From Paulownia fortunei (Eukaryota > Streptophyta > Magnoliopsida > Lamiales > Paulowniaceae), in the NCBI GenBank assembly GCA_019321725.1, contig CM033115.1, positions 12,906,673 to 12,970,672 of the forward strand: a DNA stretch of 64,000 nucleotides, read 5' to 3'. This document shows positions 24,868 to 37,827 of the stretch, one piece after another. The translations under genes and the position numbers were made by a program. Below the pieces are notes generated by a model that saw nothing but the letters and a program-made list of their open reading frames with translations, did no database searches and was not told where the DNA came from. Position 1 is the stretch's first letter, and every line of letters starts with the position of its first letter.

Positions 24868-25480
24868 TTTCTTCAAACTTTTATGGACTTTTCATCCTAT
24901 TAATAAGGCCTAAGTAAAATAAAATATGCGAAGACAATACAACAAAATTAAAGTAAATATCTCCCATGTCCTTTTTACTCTTTTTCTTAAACTTTTACAT
25001 TAAAAATTAGTTTTATAATCTCATCTCATTAACTGAAAAAATTATAGCTCTCATCTATGTCTGTTTTAATTTTTATTTTTTATTTGAGTATAAGCATTTA
25101 AGTTTTCTTAATATCTTTGTTATTATACAATCTTAAACAATATTTACAAATGTCCTATTAGCTCATTATTTGAGTTTAAAAGTGATATTTTTTTTGCTCA
25201 AACAAATTTATTTGCTTTTTTACTTTTCTTCTTCTTTCAGACTTTTATAGACTCTTCATCCCAATATATGCCAAGAAAATACAATAAAATTAAATTAAAT
25301 ATTTCTCTTGTCCTCTATACTCTTTTTCTTAAACTTTTACATTAAAAATTACTTTGATAATCTCATCTCATTAACTAAAAAAATATAGCTCTGATCTAGG
25401 TCTGATTTAATTTTTATTTTTTAATTTGAATATAAGCATTTAAGTTTTCTTAATATGTTTGTTATTGTACAATATTAATT
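22037..25480 (+). repeat. Diverged tandem copies of the inverted-repeat sequence
   Basis: The phrase TAACTTTTATATGTTTGAAA occurs at about 22,002 and 23,542, and GCCATAAATATCGAACTATT-like text at about 22,645 and 24,210. This gives a spacing near 1.54-1.6 kb and extends the right arm as direct, diverged repeats. Within 23,050-23,290 a shorter stretch (AAAACTCTCTTTGAT...) is itself duplicated. A further direct duplication of about 370 bp links 24,775-25,140 with 25,147-25,480 (TTTGAGTTTAAAAGTGATAT; ATAAGCATTTAAGTTTTC). A (CTT)n run lies at 24,835-24,868. No genes were recognised. Confidence 0.7.
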
Positions 25481-26076
25481 TTATATTATTATAATTATTG
25501 AATTTATTTAATAGAAAGATTGTATCATGAAAAATAATTAAATTGATGATTGAATCTAAAGTAGGATGTAAAAGGTTAAAGGATACATTCATCATACCAA
25601 AAAAAAAAAATAGACAAAGATTAATGAAAAAATCTAGATACCAAAAAGAAAAAAATGAGTATGAATAACCAAAAAAATCTTATACCAACTTTTATTTAGC
25701 ATCATAGCTCCTAGAATTAACTTTTTTTAAATATATGATTGTGCATAATACTCAACTTTAAACGACCATAATTTTCTCATATGAATTTCTCTATATACGA
25801 ATATGAGATATGGTTGGAAAGATTTCAAAATCTAGTTTAATATGAAATTTATATTTGTTTGATTTTATAGCATTCAAAGAGTTATAATAGAAAAAAGGAG
25901 TTTGGGATACAAAAGGACACTTGAAATAATATCTAAATTATATTATTAAAAATAATTAAATTTTGATTATACCCTCCTTTTTGACTATTTAATATTTATT
26001 CATTAGAGTTGTATTAGGTATATAAAAAATTTCAAGAAACCTTTTGAATCATTCACACTTTTATAGATAGTATATA
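25481..26076. other. No recognisable feature
   Basis: AT-rich sequence between the two repeat blocks. Poly(A) runs at about 25,600. No gene, terminus or repeat link was seen. Confidence 0.5.
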
Positions 26077-29000
26077 AAAGTCACTTTTTTTGGGTGTGCT
26101 AGAGCGCCAAGACTCAATTTTGGTGTTATTGATCTACTAGAAAACAACATGTGCAAGTTGGTATCCGCATTGTCAAGTTGAAATTGAATAGAGCATTGTG
26201 GTCCAAACTCTTAAATTATCTGGATTTGAATGTAAGTAAGAGGAAAAACCATCTAAGCTTATGGTCTTTCCTTTCATCTTTTAGGCAAATCAACAACAAT
26301 GCATTTCTTGAAAATATATTTATCTTATTAAAACATTTTCTATCTTGAAAATGGCAAGACCATTCTCAGATCTTATTTGGTTGGTTTATATTTACATTTT
26401 TATCATTCCTTTTTGCTCTATAGTACATAGCTGTACTTTTAATTTTTTTTATGTTCGTTATGCGCATATTTTTTGGTCACTGACATCATTAATAATTACA
26501 TGGTTATTGTAATTTAAATAATTTGAAATGACAATTTAATGCTACTTGTAAACGTTCAAATTTATATGTAAATTATTATCTTTAGAACTAAAAGTCACTT
26601 TTTTTAGATGTCCTAGAGTGCCACGAAACCTAATTAAAGGTTTGATCCATATTGTGCAAATTCAGAGACATTTTTACTGTCTATTTTGGCATTATTTATC
26701 TACGAGAAAGTGACACGTGCAAAAGAATGAGTTTTAAGGTAAATGTGGTAATTATTTATTGTGTACAATATTATGGGTTATAACTCTATACGTGCTTCAT
26801 TTTTCTAATGATATTGAATACTTTGTAATTTTCAAAGTAGCGATTGCTAACATATTGCGTGTATCTATTAGGTGAACATTATACTCAAGAGTCTTTGTTT
26901 ATTTAAATTTTTTAATTGATGGGAAATAATGTAAGTTTTTTCCCTTTTATACCTATCATTGTTTTCTTTAGTTGGAAAGTGTTGTATCTCCTTTATCTTA
27001 ATGGATATTGACCTTTTAAATCTTTTTTTTGCATGGCACTTAACTTCTTTGGATGTTTGATTTTTACTTTTTTATTTGTTTGTTGTTGCATTATCACATA
27101 CAATATTAATGTGTTATTTATAGAAAGCAGATAACAAATGAAATGATGAGTTAAAAAAAAATAGAAGTAATTGGTTTGTACCTTAGAGATTAAACACTAA
27201 ATCTTATCATGCTCCACCAAGAACACATGAAATTTTTGTTTTGAATTTTTTGTAAAAACTTTTAGCCACTGGAACTACATGATTTGCTTACATAATGAAG
27301 TGCCTATGGTTTTCTCATACATCAAGTGTTGTGTTTGCCTTGCTATAAAGGGAATTGCAAAACAATCGAAAGCTAGTGTCCATATTGTCAGGTTGAAATT
27401 GAATAGAGCATCAGAATTCATGGTCCAAGTTCATCAATTATCTAGATTTGCACGTAAGCAACAGAAAAAAACATCTAAGTTTATGGTTTTTCCTTTCATC
27501 TTTTGGACAAATCAACAACTATGCTTTCATTGAAAAGATGTTTAATCCTTTTAAAAACATTTTATATGTTGAAATTGTTTGATATTTCCATTCATCCATT
27601 AATTGTTCTCCATAGGTCTTATTCTGGTGAATGAATTTATCTCAGTTGGTTTACACACACACACACACATATAGATGTTTATCTTTTAGTTTTGCTCATT
27701 AGTGTTTGGCTGTATTTTCTATATTTTATGTTGGTCAGTCACATTAACCAATAATAATGTTGTTGTTCTAGTTTAAATTATTTAGAATAACGATTTAATG
27801 CTACTTTGGAGTGTCAAATTTATATGCACATTATCATCTTCAGAACTAAAAGTCACTTTTGTTAGGTGTCCAAAAGCGCCAAGAAACTTAAGTAAAGACT
27901 TTGATTCAGATTTTTCTAACTGGGAGACTTATTTTTATTCTATTTTGGCATAATTGATCTACTAGAAAGTAACACATGCTTTGTACGTGTAAGAATATGA
28001 GTTTAGAGATAAAAGTAGTAATTATTTATTATATACCGTATTATGGATCATAAGTGTATTATATACTTCTATTTTCTAAAGATACTGTAATATACAAAAT
28101 AGCAATTACTGAAATATAGTGTATATTTATTTGGTTAACATTGTACTCTAGAGTCTTCGTTTATTTATAAAAATTAGTTGATGGGAAAAAAAATTAAGTT
28201 TATCTTTTTTGTGCCTATCATTGTTTTTCTAGTTGAAACTACTATATCCCCATATCTTAATGGACATTGGCCTTTTAAATGTTTTTATGGATGGCACTTA
28301 ATTCTTTAGATGTTAGATTGTTAGTTTTTTTAATTTTAATTGCATTATCACACTAATTGTTAATGTGTTATGTGTAGAAGTTGATAAACAATAAAATGAA
28401 GAGTTAACAAAAAATAAAAGTAATAGATTTGTATCTTAGGGCTTAGTCACTAAAAAAATTATCATTCTCTACCAAGAACACATTAAATTTGTGTTATAAA
28501 TTTTTTGAAAAATCTTTGGCTATTAGAACTACAAGATTTGCTTGCAGAATGAATTGTATATGGTTTTCACATGCACCAAGTGTTGTGTTTGCCTTGCTAC
28601 GAAGGGAACTTCAAAACAGTGGAAAGCTAGTGTCCATATTGTTAGGTTGAAATTGAATAAGGCATCAGAGTTTATAGTTCAAGCTCTAAGATTATCTTGA
28701 TTTGCAAGAGAAAAAGAATCAAGTTTATGGTCTTTCCTTTCATCTTCAGCAAATCAGCAACTATTCATTTCTTGAAAAGATATTTAATCTTATTGAAAAT
28801 ATTTTATTTGTTGAAAATGTTTTGTATTTCCATTTGTCCATTAATTGTTCTCTATTGCTGCACAGGCAAGATCATTCTTAGGTCATATTTTAGCGAATGT
28901 ACTTATCTCAATTAGTTTATTTATATATGTTTATCGTTCCCTTTTGCTCTACAGTGTCTGGCTGTACTTTCAATTTTTTATGTTCGTTATGCGCATATTT

Positions 29001-32000
29001 TCTGGTCAGTCTCATCTTCAATAATAATTTTGTTGTAGTTTAAATAATTTGAAATGTTGATTTAATGCTACTTTGGAGTGTGAAAAATTATATGCACAAT
29101 GTCATCTTCAAAACTAAAAGTCACTTTTGTTAGGTATCCTAGAGCGCCTAGAAACCTAAGTAAAGGCTTTGATCTATATTGTTTAATTGGGAGACTTTTT
29201 TTCTATCTATTTTGGTGCTATTGATCTACAAGAAAGTAAGACATACTTTGCACATGCAAGAATATGAGGTTAGAGGTAAAAGTTGTAATTATTTATTATA
29301 CACCAGATTATGGTTCATAACTCTATTATGTGCTTATGTTATCTAATGATATTATAATTAACATAATGATGCTTGCTAACATATTGTGTGTTTCTATTTG
29401 GTTAACTTTGTACTTTAGAGTCTTTATTTATTTAAATTTTTTAATTGATGGGAAATAATATAAGTTTTTCTTTTTCATGCCTATCATTGTTTTGTTTAGT
29501 TGAAACTGGTATATCTCCTTATCTTAATGGATATTGATCTTTTAAATCTTTTTTATGCATGGCACGTGATTCTTTAAATATTAAATTGTTATTTTTTATT
29601 TTTGTGTTGTTGCATTATCATATACAATGTCAATGTGTAATCTGTAGAAAGTAGACAAGCAATGAAATGAAGAGTTAAAGGAAATATAAGTAATGGATTT
29701 GTACCTTAGGGCTTAGGCATTAAATTTTATCATGCTCCACGAAAAATACATGAAATTTGTGTTTTAAAGTTTTTGAAAAAACGTTTAGCCATTGGAACTA
29801 CAGGATATGCATGCAGAATGAAGTGTCTATGGTTTTCTCATACACTAATAATTGTGTTTGCCTTGCAATGAAAGGGAACTACAAAATAGTGGGACGTTAG
29901 AGTCTATATTGGTAGGTTGAAATTGAATTGAGCATAAGAGTATATAGTCCAAGCTCATTAATTATTTGGATTTGCATGTATCTAAGGGAAAAAGGCATTC
30001 ATTGTATGGTCTTTTCTTTCATTGTCTTGGCAAATCAGCAACTATGATTTTCTTGAAAATATGTTTAATCTTGTTAAAAACAGTTTTGTATGCTGAAATT
30101 GTTTAGTATTTCCTTTCATCCATTATTTGTTCTCCGTTACTGCACAAGCAAGATCTTTCTTAGGTCTTATTCTAGTGAGTGAATGTACTTATCTCAATTG
30201 GTTTATTTATATATGTTTATCGTTCCTTTTTGCTCTATAGTGCCTGGATATACTTTTAATTTTTTGTGTTTCTTATGCACATATTTTCTGGTTCGTCACA
30301 TCATTATTAATAATGTTGTTGTTTTAGTTTAAATAATTTGAAACGACGATTTAATGCTAGTTTGGAGCATGCAAATTTTTGTGCACATTCATCATCATCA
30401 GAACTAATAGTCACTTTTGTTATGTGTCCTAGAGCACCAAGAGATCTAAGTGAAGGCTTTGATCCATATTGTTCAAATTGGGAGACTTTTTTTTCCAGTC
30501 GATTTGTTGTTATCGATCTAGTTGAAAGTAATACGTGCTTTGCACATGCAAGAAGATGATTTTGGAGGTTAAAGTAGTAATTATTTTATTATATACCGTA
30601 TTATAGGTTATAACTTTATTATATGTTTCTATTGACTAATGATATAGTAATTTTCACAATGGTGATTGCTAAAATATTGTGTGTATCTATTTGGGTAACA
30701 TTGTAATATAGAGTATTTGTTTATTTAAATTTTTTAATTGATGGTAAACAATATAACTTTACCTTTTTTTTGCCTACCTTTATTTATTTTGTTAACTGCT
30801 ATATTTCCTTATCATAATGGTTATTAATGTTTTAAATCTTTTTATGGACGACACTTATTTTTTTGATGTTAGACTATTTTTTTATTTTTAGTTTTATGTT
30901 GTTGCATTATCGCATAAAATGTAAATGTGTTATGTGTAGAAAGTAGATAAACAATGAAATGAAGAGTTAATAAGAAATATATGTAATGGATTTATTCCTT
31001 AGGGCTTAGACACTAAATTTTATCTTGCTCCACCAAGAACACATGAAGTTTATATTGTGAATTTTTTGAAAAAACCTGTAGCCATTGGAGCTACTTGATT
31101 TGCTTGCATAATGAAGTGTATATATTTTTCACATGCACCAAGTGTTGTGTTTGCCTTGCTACAAGGGGAACTGCAAAATAGTGGGTAGTTGGTGCCCATA
31201 TTGTCAGGTTGAAATTGAATAGGCATCAGAGTTTATGATCCAAACTCGTAGATTATCTAGATTTGCACATAAATAAGAGAAAAAAGCATCCAAGTTTATG
31301 GTCTTTGTTTTTATCTTTATCAAATCAACAACGATGCATTTTTTGAAAAGATGTTTAATATTTTAAAACATTTCATATGTTGAAAATGTTTAAGCTATGT
31401 TTGGTAATGTTTTGGATATTTTGGGGATGATGTTTTTGGTAGATTGTATTTTGGGAGAATGAAAAGAGAATGAAAGTAATATTTGTTTTGTGTTTGGGAG
31501 AGGACAATTTTTACTATAAAAATCATACCATATCAATTTTGTTGGGTAAGTGGTGTTACATCAGTATTTTTTAATATTATATATTAAAATTTGGATATAT
31601 ATATATTTATAGTGATATAATAATTTGAAAATATAATGATTGCGATATATAGTGGGTCTCATTTAAGTTTTGGGGAAGATTGAATTGTTTTGAGGAAATA
31701 AAGAAAACAAACATGTTCTTGTTCTGGGGGAAAGAAACTTTCCCTATAAGCTAACTTAGTATTTCCATTCATCTATTAGTTGTTCTTCATTGTTGTAGAG
31801 GCAAGATCATTCTTAGGTCTTATTTTGGTGAATGTACTTATCTCGGTTTATTTATATATGTTTATCATTCCCTTTTGCTCTATAGTGCCTGGCTGTACTA
31901 TCTAAATTTTTTTATGTTTGTTATGCATATTTTCTAGTTAGTCACATCAACAATAATAATGTATTTGTAGTTTAAATAATTTGAAATAATAATTTAATGC

Positions 32001-35000
32001 TACTTTGGAGCGTGCAAAATTATATGCACGTTGTCATATTCAGAACTAAAAGTCACTTTTGTTAGGCGTCTCAGAGCTGCAAGAAATCTAAGTAAAGGCT
32101 TTGATCTATATTATTCAAATTGGGAGAATTTTTTTCTTTGTATTTTGGCATTATTGATCTACTACAAAGTAACACGTGCTTTGCTCTTGCAAGAATATGA
32201 ATTTTGAGGTAATAGTAGTATTTATTTGTTATATACCGTAATATGGGTCATAACTCTACTACGTGCTTATGTTATTTAATGATATTGTAATTTATAAAAT
32301 GGTGATTGCTAACATATGATGTGTATCTATTAGATTAACATTTTACTCTAAAGTCATTATTTGTTTACTTTTTAATTTGATGGAAAACATTACAAGTTTA
32401 TCTTTTTTGTGCCTATCATTGTTTTTTTTTTTTAGTTGAAACTGCTATATCTTCTTATCTTAGTGGATATTGACCTTTTAATTATTTTTATGCATGGCAC
32501 TTAATTCTTTAGATGTTAGATTATTAGTTTTTTGTATTTTGTGTTGTTGCATTATCGCATACAATGTTAATGTGTTATATCTACAAAGTAGATAAACAAT
32601 GAAATGAAGAGTTACTAAGAAATAAAAGTAATAGATTTGGACCTTAGGGCTAAGGCAGTAAGTTCACAATGAACACATGAAATAGGTGATGGATTTTTTG
32701 AAATAAAAAACCTGTAGCCACTAGAACTACATGATTTGCTTGCAAAATGAAGTGTAAGTGGTTTTTTGATGCACCAAGTATTGTGTTTGCCTTACTCTGA
32801 AGAGAACTTCAAAATAATAGAAAGCTGGTGTTCGTATTGTCAGGTTGAAATTGAATTGAGCATGAAAAGTTTTGGTCCTAGCTCTTGGATTATCTGGATT
32901 TACATGTAAGTATGAGAAAAAAAATCCAAGTTTATGATCTTTTCTTTCATCTTCTGGGCAAATCAGCAACTATGCATTTCTTAAAAAGATGTTTAATCTT
33001 ATTGAAGATATTTTATAAGTTGAAAATAATTAATGTTTCCATTCATCCATTAATTGTTCTCTGTTGTTGCATTAGCAAGACCATCCTTGGGTCTTATTCT
33101 TGTGAATGTACATATCAGTTGGTTTATTTATATATGTTAATTGTCTCCTTTTGCTCTACAGTGCTGGATGTACTTTCAATTTTTATTTTTTTTTGTTGGT
33201 TATGCTCATATTTTCTTGTTAGTCACATCATCAACATTTACGTAATTGTAGTAGTTTACTAAAATGATGATTTAATACTACTTTGAAGCTTGCAAATTTT
33301 TAGGCACATATGATCTTTAGAACTAAAAGTTGTTTTTAGTTGTCCTTGAGTGCCAAGAAACCTAAGTAAAGGCTTTGATCCATATTGTTTAAATTGGGAG
33401 ACTTTTTTCCAAGTTTATTTTGGTGTTATTGATCTACTAAAAAGTAACACGTGCTTTGCACGTATAAGAATATGAGTTTAGAGGTAAAAATTATAATTAT
33501 TCATTGTGTACAGTATTATGGGTCATAACTCCATTATATACTTCTATTATCTAATAATATAGAATATATTGTAATTTGAAAATTGGCAATTGCTAAGATA
33601 TTGTGCCTATCTATTAGTTTAACATTGTACTCTATAGTCTTTGTTTAATTAATCTTTTTAATTGATGGGAAATAATATAAGTTTTTTTTTGTGCCTTTCA
33701 TTGTTTTGTTTAGTTGAAACTGCTATACTCCTTATCTTAATGGATATAGACCTTTCAAATCCTTTTATGCATGACACTTAATTCTTTAGATGTTAGATTG
33801 TTTATGTTTTAATTTTGTCTTGTTGCATTATCACATACAATGTTAATGTGTTATCTCTGAAAAGTAGACAAACAATGAAATGAAGAGTTAATAAGAAATA
33901 GAAGCAATAGATTTGTACATTAGGGCATAGCAGTAAATTTTATCATGCTCCACAAAGAATACATGAAATTTGTATTATGAATTTTTTGAAAAATGTTTTT
34001 GCCATTGGAACTACATAATTTGCTTGCAGCATGAAGTGTTTGTGGTTTTCTAATGCACCAAGTGTTATTTTTGCCTTGCTACATCGAGAAATGCAAAATA
34101 TTGGGAAGTTGATGTCCGTATTGTCAGGTTGAAATTGAATAGAGCATTAGATTTTATGGTCAAAGCTCTTAGATTATCTAAGTTTGCATGTAACAGAAAA
34201 AGCATCCAAGTTAGTGGTCTTTGCTTTTATCTTTTAGGGATATCAACAACTATGCATTTCTTGAAAAGATGTTTAACCTTATTAAAAATATTTTATTTGT
34301 TGAAATTGTTTAGTATTTCTATTCATGCATTAATTGATCTTCATTGCTGTACAGGTAAGACCATTCTCAAGTCTTCTTATGGTGAATGTACATATGTTGG
34401 TTTATTTATATATGTTTATCGTTCGCTTTTGTTCTATAGTGCCTTATTGTACTTTCAAGTTTTTATGTTTGTTATGTGCATAATTTCTGTTCAGTCACAT
34501 CATTAATAAAATTGCAGTTGTTGTAGTTTACAAATTTGAAATGAAGATTTAGTGCCACTTTGAAGCTTGCAAATCTATTTGCAAAATATGATCTTTGGAA
34601 CTGAAAGTCACTTTTGTTAGGTATCCAAGAGCACCAAGAAATCTAAGTAAAGGCTTTGGTCCATATTGTTCAAATTAGGAGATTTTCTTAGTCAATTTTG
34701 ATGTTATTGATCTACTAGAAAGTAATACATACTTTGCACATATAAGAATAAGAGTTTAGAGGTGAAAGTAGTAATAATTCATTGTGTACCATAATATGGG
34801 TTAAAACTCTATTACGTGCTTTTTTATCTAATGATATTGAATACATTGTAATTTACTAAATGATGATTGCTAACATATTGTGTGGATCTATTAGGTTTTA
34901 ATATTGTACTCTAGAGTTTTTGTTTAATTAAATTTTTTAATTGATGGGAAACAATATAAGTTTATCTTTTTGTGCTTATTATTGTATTTTTAGTTGAAAT

Positions 35001-35450
35001 TGCTATATCTCATTTTTTTAATGGATATTGACCTTTTAAATCTTTTTGTGAATGACACTTAATTCTTTTGATGTTATATTGTTACTTTTTAAATTTTGGG
35101 TTGTTGTGTTATTGTATATAATGTTAATGTGTTATCTCTAGAAAGTAGATAAATAATAAAAGAAATAGTTAATAAAAAATAATAGTAATGGATTTATACT
35201 TTAGGGATACATGAAATTTGTATTACGAATTTTTTTAAAAAAACCTTTAGCCACTGAGACTACATGATTTGCTTGTAGAATGAAGTGTGTGGTTTTCTCA
35301 TGCACCATGTGTTATGTTTGCCTTGCTACATAGGGACTGCAAAATAGTTGAAAGCTGGTATCTGTATTGCCATGTTGAAATTGAATAGGCATCAGAGTTT
35401 ATGATCCAAGCTCTTAGATTATGTAAGTAAGAGAAAAAAACATCCAAGTT
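26077..35450 (+). repeat. Tandem array of about 1.27 kb units
   Basis: The anchor AAAAGTCACTTT (or a close variant) occurs at 26,077, 26,590, 27,848, 29,117, 30,407, 32,048, 33,325 and 34,603. Spacings are 513 (partial unit), 1,258, 1,269, 1,290, 1,641, 1,277 and 1,278, and a last part-unit ends at 35,450. The long interval is explained by an insertion at 31,393. Other anchors in the same order in each unit include GTTGTGTTTGCCTTGCTAC, AGGTTGAAATTGAATAG and GCTCTATAGTGCCTGG. Each unit keeps a short reading IVRLKLN(R/K)A, corresponding to the exon-like stretch at 19.7-20.6 kb. The frames in individual units are not intact genes. Confidence 0.9.
31393..31755. mobile_element. 363-bp insertion in one array unit, TTA duplication
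   Basis: Sister units read AAAATGTTTAGTATTTCC. Here the same text is split after TGTTTA and resumes at TTAGTATTTCC, so TTA (31,390-31,392 and 31,756-31,758) is duplicated. The insert starts AGCTATGTTTGGTAATG and ends near TATAAGCTAAC. AGCT(T)AT near both ends in opposite orientation is a weak inverted terminus. A 3-bp TTA/TAA duplication fits PIF/Harbinger-type miniature elements, but assignment is tentative. Other units act as empty sites. Confidence 0.6.
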
Positions 35451-35790
35451 GGTCCGAACGGGTGATCGACAATAATACTGATTTGATCATTTATCTAATT
35501 ATAAAAATATTGAGAGAAATAATGTGATTGTTTGACAAGATAACTCCTATGAGAAATAGCAAAAAAAAAAAAAAAAAAAAACTCATAAACAAAATCAACA
35601 ACCAAAAAATCATTTTATACTTTTTTAAAGGAAGCTCATCGCCTCCCAGCCAATTTTCGCCTGGTATTTTTATGTGTGAATGTATATGTCCTTGTATATA
35701 ATACGTGTATCACTATTTTACTATGGTGAATTTAGTTCATCCGAACAAGTTAGGGATCCTTTTTCTCCTAACCCTAGCGCTTGTAATGTT
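35451..35790. other. No gene; poly(A) run
   Basis: The array stops at 35,450 inside a unit, and unrelated sequence follows. It contains a run of about 22 A at about 35,560. Nothing else was recognised. Confidence 0.5.
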
Positions 35791-35808
35791 AAAATTAATT
35801 GGTGGTGC

Positions 35809-36093
35809 CCAACTGGCATGACGCGATGGTAAGACAAATTGAGGTTTAACGATGAGGATCGAAGTTCAAATCCTTATGGTAGCAGAAGTCTTGGCGTACT
35901 TCTATAGCTCCTTCGGGGTCCCTAACGCGTTACGTAAAGGGGATACTATAAGGAAAGTAAGCCACATCGAATGTGTTGCTTCAACTGTGTATAGGCTATG
36001 ACCGCATCTGAATTTAACTTAGAGGGCGAACCAATGGGAAAGGTCTTCCTCTTCTAAGACTAGTCGGGCAAAGTTTGTAATATGTGTTATAAA
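35809..36093 (+). mobile_element. tRNA-derived SINE with exact 18-bp target duplication
   Basis: A 285-bp insert is flanked by AAAATTAATTGGTGGTGC at 35,791-35,808 and again at 36,094-36,111, an exact 18-bp duplication. The 5' part has RNA polymerase III promoter boxes like a tRNA gene: A box TGGCATGACGCGATGG at about 35,814 and B box AAGTTCAAATCC at about 35,871 (consensus GGTTCGANTCC). The 3' end is GTAATATGTGTTAT followed by a short A run. SINEs are mobilised by the machinery of LINEs. The perfect duplication suggests a fairly young insertion compared with its surroundings. Confidence 0.9.
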
Positions 36094-36111
36094 AAAATTA
36101 ATTGGTGGTGC

Positions 36112-36712
36112 TCTAATTAATTTATTCAGGGCAAAAATGACATTACTTATGCAACAACATAAAATGCTTGCAAGAAGAGCAAGTGCACCTTGGGGCCAAG
36201 GGGGTAGTAGTGTGTCTCTTTTTAGAAAGTTAAAGAAAGTCTATTAGCTACCGATGTTGTTAAGGAGTTCCTTTTGCAAATTGCATCTAACCCCACAAAA
36301 TTATAAGAATATGAATGACATATTGTTGTTGACTTGACATTTTGCGGAATAATTATAAATCAAATGAGCAATAAAAGGAGGGATAAAACTTAAAAATCAT
36401 CAGCTCAGGAAACTGAATTGCTGAGAGGGCAAACTGTTGAGGATAACTAATACTCTTTTATGATTCAAATTAAAAATTTTAAATTCATAATAATAAATTT
36501 ATTGAACTTATTTAAATATAATGAATTTTAAATTTTTGAACTCTTATTTTGAACTTTTTTTTAAATCATTGTAGTAAATTTCAAATGCGTCTTATATAGA
36601 GTTATTTGAAATTTTTTCCTCAAATTCTTTCTTTAAATTCAAATCATTCAATTCAAATACAAATGGTTGAAAACTAATCCAAATCCAAATCATTTTTCTA
36701 TTTTTTTAATTG
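36112..36712. other. No recognisable gene
   Basis: About 600 bp of AT-rich DNA to the left border of duplication copy A. Nothing was recognised. Confidence 0.5.
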
Positions 36713-37655
36713 TCCATATATATAGTGATAATATAGCAAAATTAACTAATTCCTTTAATGGTTGAAAGGAAATTTTAAAAAAATAATATTAATCAAGACC
36801 ACTATTATAACCGTAATAATCTAGAAATTAACTTCTATATTTGAAGAAAACCTGAAATTTTCGGTAATATTATCGACAATATAACTAAGAAAATCGAAAC
36901 TTACTATCATAGTTATGTAAAAATAAGTACTTCTAGTTGTTGATAATTACAAGCATGCAATAGTCATTCCGATATTTATTTAAAATCAATATTTAGTAAA
37001 GAGGAATAAATATAATTTGAGTGAAATAAATGATAATAACCAAAACCATTTTGAAATAAATAATTACACCAATTTCTCTAAAGCTTGTATAAAAGAAAAT
37101 AAATTTTTTTAATCTTTTTTTTATATTAATTTCCCATTTTTTTCCAAAAACACAAAAGGAATTTAATTGAGAGTTCTAATAATAATTTTAAAACGAAAAT
37201 AATTATATAAATCCTAATTAATTGTACGATTGTAAATGTTCATCACAAACACTTGTAGTTAAATTCAATCACAAACACTTGTATTTAAATTCCAACTCGA
37301 CTCATTAAAACTCGATTCAGCATTACTCGAGTCAGTTCAAATTCTTTTGCTTTCTGTGTCTTTTTTTCATCATTTCGTGAAATTTAAGTCCAGTCCCGAC
37401 AAAAAGTATAACACGAATTCGAAAATATGCTACCCTGAAGCGTGCATAGCAGCAGTAACTCTCCCACACTGCAGATACAGTTGATACATAGTGATTTGGT
37501 GATTAGAAGAGCCAATCATTCTTCCAATGATTTTGAAGTCACCACCATTCATGTTCTGCAAAAACATTTGCAACTACTTTAAACAGGTCCGTTCGGAAAC
37601 TTTTCTTTCTTACTTTTAGTTTTTATGTTTGCTTTTGAATTATAATCAGCAAAAA

Positions 37656-37811
37656 ATGATGTCTCTAAATAAAATTTTCCTCTTTGCAGTTGTACCACTC
37701 GGATTTACCTTTAATGTGGGTTTAACATTTTATGTTCTATGTTGTTGTGATTTCTGAAAAAAGAAAAAGGAAAAAGAGCAACATGAAGATATGGAGAGAG
37801 GAGAAAGTTGA
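37656..37811 (+). pseudogene. Tiny membrane-protein ORF, copy A (nonsense mutation)
   Basis: Starts ATGATGTCTCTA and runs MMSLNKIFLF, then VVPLGFTFNVGLTFYVL, then a TGA at 37,755-37,757 after 33 codons. The reading continues in the same frame with a lysine/glutamate-rich tail (KKKKEKEQHED, ERGES) to a second TGA at 37,809-37,811, exactly where copy B stops. Only one stop separates it from a full frame, and arginines at the membrane edge have become CCC. It is the broken paralogue of the ORFs at 48,743 and 47,836. Function unknown. Confidence 0.6.
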
Positions 37812-37827
37812 AAAGAATCGTCATAAT

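Noticed and set aside
27279..34506. Frames of 65-125 codons in the individual array units
   Set aside because: Each unit opens a different frame with different ends. Only the short IVRLKLNRA reading is shared, so they are relics rather than genes.
35809..35900. A tRNA gene
   Set aside because: Only the two promoter boxes are tRNA-like. No cloverleaf pairing or anticodon arm was found, and the 18-bp flanking duplication shows a SINE.
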